From assembly GCA_036320915.1 (NCBI GenBank), contig JAXBDG010000022.1:310001-374000 (forward strand): a stretch of DNA of 64,000 nucleotides. The letters are read 5' to 3'. Made by a program: the position numbers and the translations under genes. Position 1 is the stretch's first letter. Every line of letters starts with the position of its first letter. The notes under the pieces are model-generated. The model saw only the letters and a list, made by a program, of their open reading frames with translations, made no database searches and had not been told where the DNA came from. Positions 43,877 to 55,291 of this stretch are shown here, in pieces. Source of the DNA: Linnemannia elongata (taxonomy: Eukaryota > Mortierellomycota > Mortierellomycetes > Mortierellales > Mortierellaceae).

Positions 43877-46202
43877 TCAATCAGACTTATCAGACGACTT
43901 GTCAGATCTCTTGTCAGACCTATCAGACCGGTCAGACTTGTCGTTCTTCTTCTCCTTATTGGCCCGGCGAAGCTCCTTTCTCCTCTTCTTCTTGCACTTA
44001 TGGCACATACAGATCTCGCCAATGTCGCTCTCGCTGTCCGTCGACGTCACATCGTCATCAGAGTCCGAGCTGCTCGAACTTGAACTCGAGCTGCTATCAT
44101 CAGTCGACATGGGAAGCATCGGAACATACGCAAGGGACCTACATTTATCCAGCAGATCCTTGAAGTAACACCTTCCTGTCTTGTTGTACATTCGCTCAAT
44201 TTCGGCCTGGAACTTTTTAGCCAGCTTGGGTCGTGCATGGCGAGTGTAGAGCCACACTGCCTCGAAATTGGTAGGCGAGCAAAAGTTTTGAGTGATGGCG
44301 ATAGTGAAATCTATGCAAGTCAAAGTTCGAAGAGAAAAATAATAAAAATAAAAGGGTGATCGTCATTAGGAATGATTGTCAACTGATAAAGGGGAGAAAA
44401 ATGTCCGCACAGACATTTCTTACTTCTGATATTATTTGACACCATCATCTGTTATGTAGCTTTGCTCTCGCTTCAGTACAACAAATAAGAAATGAAAGCA
44501 TCGAGTTGAAACTTACCAAGGTTCATGACGATGTGGGGCCAGCCGCCAGGAACAAACATAGTCTCGCCAGGCCCTTGAATGACCTCAATCATCCCATACT
44601 GCTTGGCGAGTTCATAGTCGTTCGCCGCAAAGCGAGGATACACATGGTGGAACCACGACACAGCCTCCCGGTCAAATGGCTTCATCACTGGGTCGTAAAG
44701 GTTCTTTGGGATTCCAGGAGGGAACATGCACCAGCGCTTGTGTCCCGTCGTCAGTGTATTCCATGCTGACGTTCCTATTCATTTCAGGTTGGGGGAGAGT
44801 TTTGACGGGTTAATCAATTGGGTGATATTATAAGGGCTCCTGAGCAAATGCGACAAAATTGAGTCCATGAGTGATCGCTTACCGAGTGGGTCGATATGGA
44901 TTCCTGTGCCGCTCCTAGGCCCACCGACAACGAACCAACGATAAGGTGGTCTTCTTCTGTCTCCTGCCAACCTACAATCGAAAAATAACCCTCTGTTAGT
45001 ACTCAATTACACAAGTATATTGCCTTCAGATATGTATCACACAGCACCGGGTACTTACTGGAAGAGATCGTCCTTAAAGTACTTGGGGACCGTAAAGTCA
45101 TTCAGAAGAGTACTGGCATGCTCCTCCTCCCGCTTAACAGACTTCTCCTTGGCAGAATCCCTGTCCGACGACGAATCCTCGCGCCTCCTGCTCGCACGCT
45201 TTCCAAAGACTCGGACAACCTTGTTCGCAGACCCATTAGAAAGCGAGTTGGACCGTGCTCTCTTGGATCCTACAGCGGCATCCTTATCCTTGTCCTTCTC
45301 GCTCTCGCTATCACCGTCATCCTCGTCACTGGTAGATTCCCTCTTCGAAGTCAAGGTTGGCGATGAAGAGGAGCTGCTCTTCTTACCTTTCCTGTCCGAG
45401 GAAGAGGAAGAAGAAGAGGACGAAGATGATCCCGAGATGCGCTTCTTTTGAACGGCAGTCAACTTGCGCTTCACGAATCCAGAGTCGAAAATGTAGAGTG
45501 GCGAGTCGTCCTTGAGTCCGTCCGTCTCGGCATACTTTAAAAAGTACTTCATTTTGACGTAGACATTGTTGCCGTCGTCGTCTTCGCCGACCTTGAAAGG
45601 CTGAGAATAGTACTTTTTCAAGAACGTCTATTCCATTCAATGTTCAAGTTGAAAGTTGAACATATATAAGTAAATCCTGTTCAGAAGTTGTCGGCAAGAA
45701 AGAAGGTAGCACAAAAGGGCAAAAAGGTCAAAGTGTTGTCCAGGGTAGTACCTCAGAGTTCCAGTTCTTGCAGGCTCCCCAACCTTCCATGACTCCTCGG
45801 ATGACGACGGGGAGGGATTTCTCCTCGTAGCGTTCGATGAACTCTTCCCGTGAGACATTTGCATAGTCGATTCTTTCGAGAGTGTCAAATGATGCTGGGA
45901 TCGTAAAGTCCTGCTGGGCAAACTGGTGCTTGTCCCACTGGAAAATGTCTAGTTCTATCAATAAACATATATGATAGGAATGTAAAAGATTGTTAGAAGG
46001 TAGAATAAGGGTAAGAAAAGTAAGGTCTTGAACAGAAAGTAGCAGGAATAAAAAAAAAAGAAAAAGAAAACAGAAGACCAAGGTAGGAAAAGAAGGGTCA
46101 AAGGGAATGAGCAAGAACACTATGAGAAGACTAACCTGATCTTGCTCTGAGTTTTGCTCGTCGAATCCGCCTGTGGTGGCGGGTCATCATGGGTGGTTGC
46201 AT
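43877..46202 (-). CDS. JMJD6-type JmjC Fe(II)/2-oxoglutarate dioxygenase
   Basis: Six exons: 46202-46136, 45954-45752, 45627-45059, 44971-44883, 44774-44517, 44310-43877; 539 residues. The ATG has near-ideal context (GCAGCCACCATG). The [15 protein letters not shown] start, [62 protein letters not shown] and [18 protein letters not shown] segments align closely with JMJD6. Iron ligands are H305, D307 and H390. JMJD6 hydroxylates lysines on splicing factors; arginine demethylation is debated. A Ser- and charge-rich insertion of about 121 residues (45109-45471) interrupts the domain between the IFDSGF and [11 protein letters not shown] segments. The tail has a poly-Ser/Asp block ([18 protein letters not shown]), a [12 protein letters not shown] motif and KSDRSD repeats. 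RRN7 lies 150 bases upstream on the same strand. Confidence 0.92.
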
Positions 46203-46352
46203 GGTGGCTGCGGGTTTGCTTCTTTCAGCTGTTGATGCAAACAGCGCTGTGTGTGCGGAAGAGGAGGAAGTTGTTGCAAACAAGGGTGCGCCCACCATTT
46301 AACCTTTTGCTGTTATTGAGACAGTCACATTTTTTTTTTTTTATATTTTTTT

Positions 46353-49140
46353 TTATTTTTTCACTTCCCGATCGACGATGATGAGTTGCTCGATAAACTG
46401 CACCTCCCTCTCAAGTTGCTCAGGGCTTATACAAAGAATGTTGCTCGCATAGCTCAATAGTCGGTCGTATTTACCCAGAAACTGGCCTTTAGGATCGTCC
46501 TTGTAATGAACAAACTTTTGTTGAGGAAGCTGTCCATCCTCAACAATAGCCAGATTGTTTGCCGGTTGCACATTCGAGCTTAGTCTCTGGATGTATGGCA
46601 CCACCGACACCGACGAGGGTTTCGTCCGTGGTTTTGGTTTCGGTCTTTGACTCATATCCCCTCCTGATAGTTGACTCTCCTGGCCTTCTTCACTAACACT
46701 CGTCCTGCGGCTGCCTCCCGATCCTGTCATCTTGAACGACCTGTCAACCATACTCATCAACCTCAATTGCTCTATAACCAAAGAAAAAAAAGAAACGGCT
46801 GTCAGCAATAGGAACATTGGCTGGTCCACAGCGCACATATGAAGCATGAGAAGGGGTTGTCATGATACCTTCTGTCTCGAAAATTCTCAATTCTTTTGGA
46901 TAGTGCCCGCTGTAAAGGTCAGGGTTGACATTGATGAGCTCTTCGAATTCCCTAAGGTACACAAAGCGGACGACAAACAAAAAAAAAAGTCAGCAACTGC
47001 ACCGCGGAAATACTCTCAAGGAAAAGAACTAGTCCAGTTGCTACTACATACCCATGCATGTGGGGAATCTCGCTCTGACTCCGCAAAGCATCAAATGAAT
47101 CCAGGGACGAGAGCCACTGTTGCTCAGTTGGAAGACTATTGATCCAGTACTCCCAGTTCTTCACATTCCTACGTCCAGAAAGAAAGTCGTATGAAGCATT
47201 AATACATGAATAATAATTTAGTCCGCATCGATAAAAAGTCGTCAAATCGTCACTCTGTACAAACGAACCTCTTTTCGCCGTATAAACCAAATATCAGCTT
47301 GGCAACAACGATCGTTACGGCCATTGCACGGTCTGGGCCTCGCAATGTGCTCCTGAATGTGAGTTTCCGCCGCTCGTGTTTGGATTCGGCGCTGTCGTAC
47401 ACAATGTCATAGAAGCGCACCGCGCAACTATAGCATTCAACTAAAGTCACCAAAGAAAATCAGTCTTTAATTTGAGCTCGAAATGATGAGTATAGAGTTA
47501 GCAACATAGAACATACTGAGCAGCATACCTGGTAGCATGAGTTCGTGTAGATAGCGGGCTATGAGTCGGGGCGTATTTGGCAAGACCGAGCCGATACAGT
47601 GAAGCCTCTCAAAATGCTGTAACAAAACATTGACAGCTCTCCTAAGTGACTCGGGGTGCCGTGTCTAGTAAAAGTGAACAACATTGCTCCATACGTTAGG
47701 TTCCAATGCGAATCGTCCCTGACATGGAGCTCTGGTCGTTAAGAAGGATTCGCCGGAGAGTTTCCCTACCATGGGTGTAAGAGAGGTTCTGTAAGAGGGT
47801 GGGAGCCTCATCTCCATGTGTTTGGGCAAGAGCTGCAAGGCATTGTAGAATGGGATGTCGTGCCGCATGATCCACCTATTATATCCGTCAAAAATAACTT
47901 TGGATAAGATGATATCGAGGATTGCGCTGAAAAATGCCTGCAGTTAAGGATTCAAAGATCATGCTGTTACCTTTGAAAGTCTCCAATGGCGACGGGTATT
48001 TTCAAGTGCTGGGAGGAAATGTATAGAATCGCGACCGTGAAACGCATTTTCAGAAAGCGATAGTCAGTTCTATACCGCCTGTTAAGAATGCCCCTACGCC
48101 GCTTGGTAAGTCGCCCACCCGTAGACTCTCTGACACGCTTTTTTAGTAGGAGTGGATCCGCCAGCTCCTTGAGCTCGTAATCTTCAAAAGGGTCAAAATC
48201 TGTGGTGTCCTCATTGTCGTCATCGCCTTCACTGCCGCCAGACTCGCTCTCATCATATCCTTCGTCCTTGTTGCCGAGTTTGTTGTCCTCGTCAGAGTCC
48301 TCCTCCTCCTCCTCATTGTCCTCGTCGTCATCGTCGTCATCGTCAGAAGATTCGCTCTCTGACTGCTGGAACTCTTTTTGAGTGTCCAAAAGGTCCTGTG
48401 CAAGGGTTACAGGTTCTGCTTTATCCTTGAATTCGGCCGCCGTTGGCCCCTCCGTCTCTGTTTCACTGTCGGTATTCATGTCCTTGTCCTGACCATCCTC
48501 GGTTTTGTCTCCAGGGGGACTATCGCCTTCCCTCATGGGCATAGCCACCCTGCCGTCATGATAATCGACAAGGTTCGACACATAGACGTTCCAGTACTCC
48601 TGAATGACTCCAGTGATATCCCGTGGAAACCCAAGATCGCGAACCAGCGCCTGTGCTTGGAGTTGAAGGATATATTGGGTACACCGAAGTACCAGAGTGG
48701 TAGCCTCAACACCATGGTAGACTATTATTTCAAAAAGAAAAAGTTTATCAGCTACAATGTCGAATTGAGTAACATCATGCATTCGTACCATCATCGAAAA
48801 GACAACCAAAGAAACCATACCTGCGACCTTCTCCTTTTTCTTCTTCTTTGGTTTTTTGAGTCTCCTCTCGTATCCTGCATGTCCCTCTGCGAATTCACCC
48901 TCCTCCTCTTGATGCCCCTATTTCAATATATGAAAAGACATAGTCAGTAAGCCGTAACTGTGTTTTGACAGTAAGGATGAATGAGTACATTTTGCATTAG
49001 CGAAAAGAGCGAATGAATGGAATACATACCTCGAGCACATGTCCACCCTCACAGACGTATTGCCCGAGACTGTTCTTCCTCCACTTTGTCGAGCGACAGG
49101 TGGGACAGACGGGTTTCTTCTTTTTTGTTGGTTCTGACAT
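46353..49140 (-). CDS. RRN7: RNA polymerase I core factor subunit Rrn7/TAF1B
   Basis: Nine exons: 49140-49030, 48917-48821, 48721-47971, 47875-47770, 47664-47529, 47440-47269, 47168-47052, 46951-46869, 46771-46353; 663 residues. The N-terminal zinc ribbon (C12, C15, C30, H34 in CPTCRSTKW...YVCEGGH) followed by VLEGHQEEEGEF is the Rrn7/TAF1B signature. A TFIIB-like cyclin region follows (TLVLRCTQYILQLQAQALVR, DYRFLKMRFTVAILYIS, IPFYNALQLLPKHM). A long acidic insertion (about residues 140-225) separates the two halves of the first cyclin fold. Rrn7 bridges the rDNA core promoter and Pol I. Intron 47665-47769 (105 bases, donor GTAGGG, CTAAC branch) is a multiple of three but contains an in-frame stop at its 3' end, so it must be removed. 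Exon 6 uses a GTTCGT donor. The C-terminal exons are less conserved. Confidence 0.87.
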
Positions 49141-49449
49141 GGAGGATGCTGAAGTGATTAAGCGACAGAGGGGAGGGGGGGCAAGAGAGGTGGTTCTTTG
49201 AAGGAAGAGTGAATGTCGCACCAATGAAGAGTGGTGAAAGGGAAAGGAGCAAAAAGGCTGATCTCTTTTTTTTTTTCCTTGCGCTCTCCTTATGTTTCGT
49301 TTTTCTGTGCCACCAAACCTCGCATTTGCAGATTTTAAAACCGGTCACACATTTGACAGAGCGTCGCCAACGTTTGCCTTTTGTTCCTTTTCTTCTGCTT
49401 CGCAACCATCTCCAACACCCACACCTTATTAAACATCAACACATCCACC
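49141..49449. promoter_or_regulatory. Divergent promoter of RRN7 and SDS22
   Basis: Only 309 bases separate the two start codons on opposite strands, so the promoters overlap. A T-rich stretch lies at 49266-49276 and an A/C-rich leader precedes the SDS22 ATG. No TATA box is obvious. Confidence 0.6.
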
Positions 49450-51560
49450 ATGGCCGAAAAACGGGTACAACTTAACGCCGACGAGGAGAACAGACTCTTC
49501 CAGGAGGCAAAGACCAACGACGATAGCAACGCCCAGCATGACCATGACCATGACCATGACTCGGGCGACGAAAGCAACGAGGAGTCTGGCGTCGTCCAAC
49601 GCGGTATCCCCAACGGCGAGGAGCCCGAAGCCCCCAACTCTGGTACTTTGTTTTCAGAGTCATTGCGTAAACTTAACGCATTCAAAGGACTTTTTAGCTA
49701 TATTTTCGATTCTGCTTGACCTAACGCGCCCAGCTTCTTACGCCTTCCCGCAGACTTCCTGGATGTTTTTCCCGATGATACCGAGGTGAGTCCAGCTCAC
49801 TTCAACAGACGTCTTCTTCGCGTTTATCCTCTTGGTCTCTCAATCAAATCATTTACACAAAACTGAATCTTCAACGAAAAATTTTAACGATAGGATCTGG
49901 AATTGACTCACCTCAGGATCGATGATCTTCCCGAGCTCCATCTGGAGCGTTTCAAGAACCTTCAGGTACCTATTCACCCGCCCCACCTGTTGTAAACTTC
50001 TATCATATTGTCATTCATCAGAAATTAATCGCAACTCCTCGAATCACCTTTGATATTAGACCTTGTCGTTCAGACAGAACTTGATTCCAAAGATCCGTGG
50101 ACTCGAAGGACTAACAACGCTCAAGGAATTGGACCTGTACGACAACAGGTTCAGCAAAATCGAGGGTCTCGAAACCCTCACCGAGCTCACGTAAGTGCAA
50201 CTGGAATATCACACTCAGGCACAACTGCACCATGATAATTGTGAAAGGGAGGGTCGCGCTTAACATTGTTTTACTATTATCGCTCGTGGACAAATTCCAC
50301 AACTTATTAGGTCATTGGATTTGAGCTTCAATGGAATCCGTCATATCAAGAACGTGAACCATCTTATCAAGTTGACAGACCTGTTCTTTGTCAGCAACAA
50401 AATCACACAGATCGAGAACTTGAGCACACTTGTCAACATTACCAACTTGGAACTGGGATCTAACCGTATCAGAGTAAGACTTTCTTTATGATCATTGAAG
50501 TGAACTTGGCGTTTCTTTTCTTAGCATGAGCTAGTTGGTTGGTTATTTACGTCCTTTTTTTTTCTTTTTATATAGGTGATCGAGAACCTGGATAGCTTGG
50601 TCAACTTGGAGCAGCTTTGGCTCGGCAAGAACAAGATCACAAAACTGCAGGTACGGTATAGCGATAATTGCATGACATGCTTCTGCTTACATAAATGGAT
50701 AATCCTCAAGATCATTTGTCATTTCTGCTCATCACGAATGCCCCCCTCCTTTTTTTGTCTATCTGATAGAACCTCTCAAGCTTGAAGAAACTGAAGATCT
50801 TGAGCATCCAATCGAACCGCTTGACTGTGATTGAAGGATTGGAAGAACTTGAGAGTTTGGAGGAGGTGTATTTCAGTCACAACGGAATCGAAAGAATCCA
50901 AGGGCTTGAACACAATGTAAGTTTTCTTTTCCTTTTCATAAACATTCTTTGGAGAATAATAGCGGAGCAAATTATTAACAGTGTATCATTTTCTTTTGGT
51001 ATGCGTAAATAGACCAAGTTGACGACGGTTGATGTGAGCAACAACAGGGTCTCCAAACTCGAGAACTTGGGACACCTCAAGAACCTGCAAGAGCTCTGGG
51101 TAGGTCGTGCTGCAAGATCATCCTCGACACATTCCAACGAAAACTATACACATTCCTAATACTAACCTCCCACCTCTTGACATCATTTTGCAATTTATCA
51201 TAGGCGAGCAACAATACCCTGGACTCTTTTGAAGACTTTGAAGCAGAGTTGAAGGACAACTGCCCAGACCTCGAGACCGTCTACGCAGAGGGCAACCCGC
51301 TCCAAACCAACAACATGACTACCTACCGTCTCAAATTGAAGATCATGCTCCCTCAACTCAAGCAGATCGATGCCACGTAAGTTTTTTTGAAAATGCGGTA
51401 GTTTTCCTCGTTGGCTGGTGAGAAATGACAAATGGAGGGAGGTGTAGTGCAGTGATGTGCTATGCGCCGCCTATTTTGTGCCTAACTCAAGCATCACTGA
51501 ATTGACGGACCGCTTTTTTTACTTGTCTTTGCTATTTTTTGTAGACCCATTCGCCCATAA
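49450..51560 (+). CDS. SDS22: Sds22, leucine-rich-repeat regulator of protein phosphatase 1
   Basis: Ten exons: 49450-49642, 49754-49785, 49894-49965, 50060-50190, 50311-50473, 50576-50650, 50770-50916, 51013-51099, 51204-51376, 51545-51560; 362 residues. After an acidic N-terminus with an HDHDHDHD run, the protein is a ladder of SDS22-type 22-residue LRRs (e.g. LTTLKELDLYDNRFSKIEGL, LVNLEQLWLGKNKITKLQ). It closes with an LRR cap (YAEGNPLQTNN...YRLKLKIMLPQLKQIDAT) and the conserved C-terminus PIRP. Sds22 binds PP1 (Glc7) and controls its maturation and nuclear/mitotic activity. Several introns fall at LRR boundaries. It converges on the PIL1-type gene, 180 bases between stops. Confidence 0.95.
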
Positions 51561-51739
51561 ACCTTGTCGGTGGGACAGAAAAGAAAAGGAACGGTACCAA
51601 CGACGATCCTCCACAGACTAGAGTTTCTAGATTTACAAAGGGCAATCCTCACAAGTGTAATACAAAAAGAATGCACAGATATTTTATGAACAAAATGATA
51701 TAAATGTTTTTTTCTACACTAAAGCAAAAAAAGATGAGA

Positions 51740-54700
51740 TCAAGTCTCCTTGACTTCAACCTTGTAGTCATCAGGGTTTGGCGTCAAGGGCGAGGGCGCT
51801 CTCTTGGGTTGAAGGGCCAGCGGTGCGACAGAGGCCATCACAGGTGAGGGTGTGAGATCGGGGACTAACGAGATATGCGAAGGGGAGGGGGAAGGAGCTC
51901 CCGACGACATGTTGTCGTCTCCATTGTGAATCGATCCGGCTGCTGATCCAGGGCGCTCATGGCCCAAATGCTGCTGCTGTTGGTGTTGTTGCTGGAGTTG
52001 TTGCTGTTGGTATTGTTGCTGCTGCTGTTGGTGATGTTGCTGGTTCTGTCGATGCTGATCGCTGTAGCGACGGATATCATCCTCGGTGACTTGGGGTGGG
52101 GCCATACCAGGCAAGTTCCATCCAAGGGGCGCGATACTGCTCTGCGTGCTGTTGGTCGACGAGACCGACGAGACAGAGTCGAGACGCTGGTGCTGACGCT
52201 GCTCACGGAGCTGCTGCTGGTAAGCTTGGTACTGCTGCTGCTGGTATTCCTGCTCATAAGACGAGTAATAGAAGTCCTGGAGCTGTTGCTGCTGCTGCTT
52301 GTAGTACTGTTGTTGCTGTTGCTGCATCTGTTGCTGGTACTGAGCCGAGTAGGTACCGGCCTGTTGGTTTTGCATCATGGGAGAGCCGCTGGGTGAAGAG
52401 GTATGGGAGCCAGAGAGGCGGTTCTCCTTCTTTTGCTTGGGTGTCGAAGGAACATACTTGGTGGCAGGCTTGTACGAGGGCGACTGGTAGTTGTTGAGCT
52501 GGGCATAGGCAGTGTTGGGGGAGGGAGCATAAAGCGAAGCGTTGGACGATTGGGGAGTTCCTGGGTTCTGGATCTGCTGGTTCATCGGCTGAGGAGAGCT
52601 GTAAATTTGCTGCTGCTGTTGTTGGTACTGTTGCTGCTGCTGCTCGTACTGTTGCTGCTCGTATTGCTGCTGTTGCTGGTACTGTTGTTGCTGCTGCTTC
52701 ATCTGGAGCTTTTGCTGGCGAATTGCGTCCAACGAAGGCACCTGAGGCATGGCTACAAAATTGACGGGTTCCTCCTCCTGCTGGGGACCATCGTGACCCA
52801 TACTCTCAAGCGTCACCTCAGGCTCGGGTCCCATACTCTCCAAGGGCTTCTCAGGTTCGGGTCCCATACTCTCAAGAGGCCGCTCCGGCTCCCGACCCAA
52901 GCTCTCGCGGATAACCGACTTTGCCTTCTTGAATACCGAAGAGCGCTGCTCGCCCATAGTCTCGCCAATTACGGGTTTGCTCGCGAGCTCCTCGTGGACA
53001 TCAGACTCCTCCGCCTCATCAGAAGAACTGCTCGACTCACCCTGTGCAGCTCCTGCGCCCTCCTGCCCCTCATTTTCTGGAATCCATGGACGGGGTCCCT
53101 GCTGCGATATCCGGGGTCCTTCGGGCTCAACCGCCAACTGGGGTCCACGAATGCGAGGTGGCTGGGCTGCCTTGGGAGTCTCCACATCCTCCTCAGAATC
53201 TTCAGTCTCGGTGTGAGAAGCCGAGGAGGTCTTGCTCGTATTGACAGACACCTTCTTGGACAATCTGTGAAGGCGGCGAGTGATGACTGCTTCACTGTCA
53301 CCGTCCACAGTCTCGGGTGCTCTGGCCTGACGCTTGGCAATACGGGTGGATCGCTTGGGAACAACATCCCCCATCACAAATCGGATCTCTTCGGCAGTGA
53401 GCTGAAGATCGCCGGAGGTAGCAGCAGCTTCGGCCTCTTTGGCTGCATTTGATTCAGCTAAGCTCAGCTCCAGGGCATGCTTGATCTCCAGTTCCTCCAA
53501 TCGCTTCAGAGTCTCAGCCTCTGATGCCTCTCCGTCCGCCTGCTTCTTCAACTCCTCGGCCTTCTTGATCTGAATGCTGGCCAACGCCTGAGTAGCCTCA
53601 GAGGCCCAGTCCGACTCGGTAGGGACAGTGGCACGAGAAGGTGAGGGCTTGAGTTTGTTGGGGGTCAGGGTGAGTTTTGGCGCAAGAGTCGATGCAAAGG
53701 GTGTCAAGAGATCCTTCTTAGGTGGGGCCTCAACAACCTCTGCCTCCTTATCTTCCTCCTCCTCATCCGATGATGACTCTGATGACTCTGACTCTACCGC
53801 AGCAACGACGGCAGCTGCTGTGACGACTTCCTCGACAGGTGCCTTGGATTTGGTGGATCCTGATGACTTCTTGGACTTGACAGAGGACTGCTGCTTGACC
53901 TTCTTGGGCGAAGCAGGCTCGTCGGCAGATGTGGTGACTGCGACAGAGGCCTTGGCCTTCAAAGGAGACGATGGTGCGGCGACGAATTCGATGTCAGAGT
54001 CCGAGTCTGAGTCGGAATCGGACGAGACCTCAGATCCTGAGATAGAGAGGTTGGCGAGGCTGTTCACCGTGCTGACACTGTTGATACTGCTGACAGAAAG
54101 TCCTGTTTGCGAGCGGGCTGGTGGGGGTGGAGGGTGAACGACGACCGACTGAGGGTTGACCATGACAAGTTGATCCCAGTTCTCGAGCGCAATCCTTGCT
54201 GCTTGCAGAATGTCCTCCGTCTTGCGACCTATTGATGCAAGCAGGTGGTTGTTTAGTTCAATTGCTTTGTTCCTCGTGCTCCTGCACTTGTTCCTCCTCC
54301 TGTTATTGTACACAAACCCTCAAAAACACAACAAAAATAAAAAGCCTGGCAAAAAAAGAAAGCTTACCATCGTGAATCGACTCAGGGGTATCGATATGCT
54401 CCAACAGCTCCTTGCCATGCTCGCCAATAATTTGCATCTTCTTGCCCAACTCAATAATAGCATTCAATTGCTCCGTATAAGCGCCCTTGATACACTGTCT
54501 CTTCAACGCCTGCAACTTTGTCTCTGTCGGCGCACTCTCCTTCTGGAAATCATCGAGTTCAGTCTGGAGGAGACGGGCTTTTGCGGACCGAAGACGGGAT
54601 TTGGAGGCCTCGAGGATCTTTTGTTGGAGGTCGGCTTGGCGGCGTCCCATCTCGCAGAGTGAGTCGTCCTTTGTCCGGAGGTATTTGATCTTTTCGCGGA

Positions 54701-55291
54701 AGGACTCGTACTGGGTCCCGAACCGGATCTCGTAGTCGCTGATCTTGCGGATAAGCAGGTTCAGCTTTAACAGAACATCCTATTTTTTTTTCGTTATTGG
54801 TGATTAGGAGGTGAGATAGGGTGTTACTTGACGATTCATTTTGAGTGTAATCTGAGGTTGTATGTGCGCTCTGGCATATCGAAACATCTGCTTACCCCAA
54901 TGTCCTCCGTCTATCAATAAGCATAGAACAACATGGAACAAAGTAAGAAATAACGAACAAAAGCGAGTTAGCATACAATCACACTTCAGAGAGAAATAAA
55001 AAAACAGGTACAGTATACAGCCAAAAACGCCTAACAGAAACAACAGCCTATCCCAGCCAGCCCACCCATCTCACACACAAAAAAAAAATCTCTCCAAGTT
55101 TTGAAGTTTTGTACCTGAGACTTGCTCCAGACCATCATATGTTTGCATTCCTCGACACGGACTTTGGAGACGACGGTCAGACTGTCGACGAGCCTGCGTT
55201 GTTCGCCAATGGCGTTTGTGAGGGGCGAGAGGAATGAGCCGGCGGCGCGACGGGCGCTTTCTTGCAGGTGGGGGAGGTTGAGCAGATCCAT
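51740..55291 (-). CDS. Pil1/Lsp1-type eisosome BAR protein with very long Q-rich tail
   Basis: Four exons: 55291-55115, 54910-54896 (15 nt), 54779-54368, 54228-51740; 1030 residues. The first 230 or so residues match the Pil1/Lsp1 F-BAR-like domain: SARRAAGSFLSPL, VEECKHMMVWSKSQTEDIGD, LLIRKISDYEIRFG, YTEQLNAIIELGKKMQIIGE, HGKELLEHID and TEDILQAARIALENW. Such proteins self-assemble on the plasma membrane into eisosomes. The 15-nt exon supplies TEDIG and is required to keep the frame. The remaining 800 residues are disordered: Ser/Glu-rich, then a repeat built on ESMGPEPE (about 52796-52907), then several hundred residues of Q/Y-rich sequence ([19 protein letters not shown]). Yeast Pil1 is about 340 residues, so the tail is an addition. 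The sequence offers no evidence of two separate genes. Confidence 0.85.
54896..54910 (-). other. 15-nt micro-exon of the PIL1-type gene
   Basis: The exon encodes TEDIG. It is bounded by a TAG acceptor and a GTAAGC donor, phase 0 on both sides, and joins a conserved helix of the BAR domain. Confidence 0.75.

Noticed and set aside
52403..53452. A 349-codon plus-strand ORF opposite the PIL1-type gene
   Set aside because: Antisense shadow of Q/S/E-rich coding sequence, with Leu/Val runs expected from the complement of CAG repeats.
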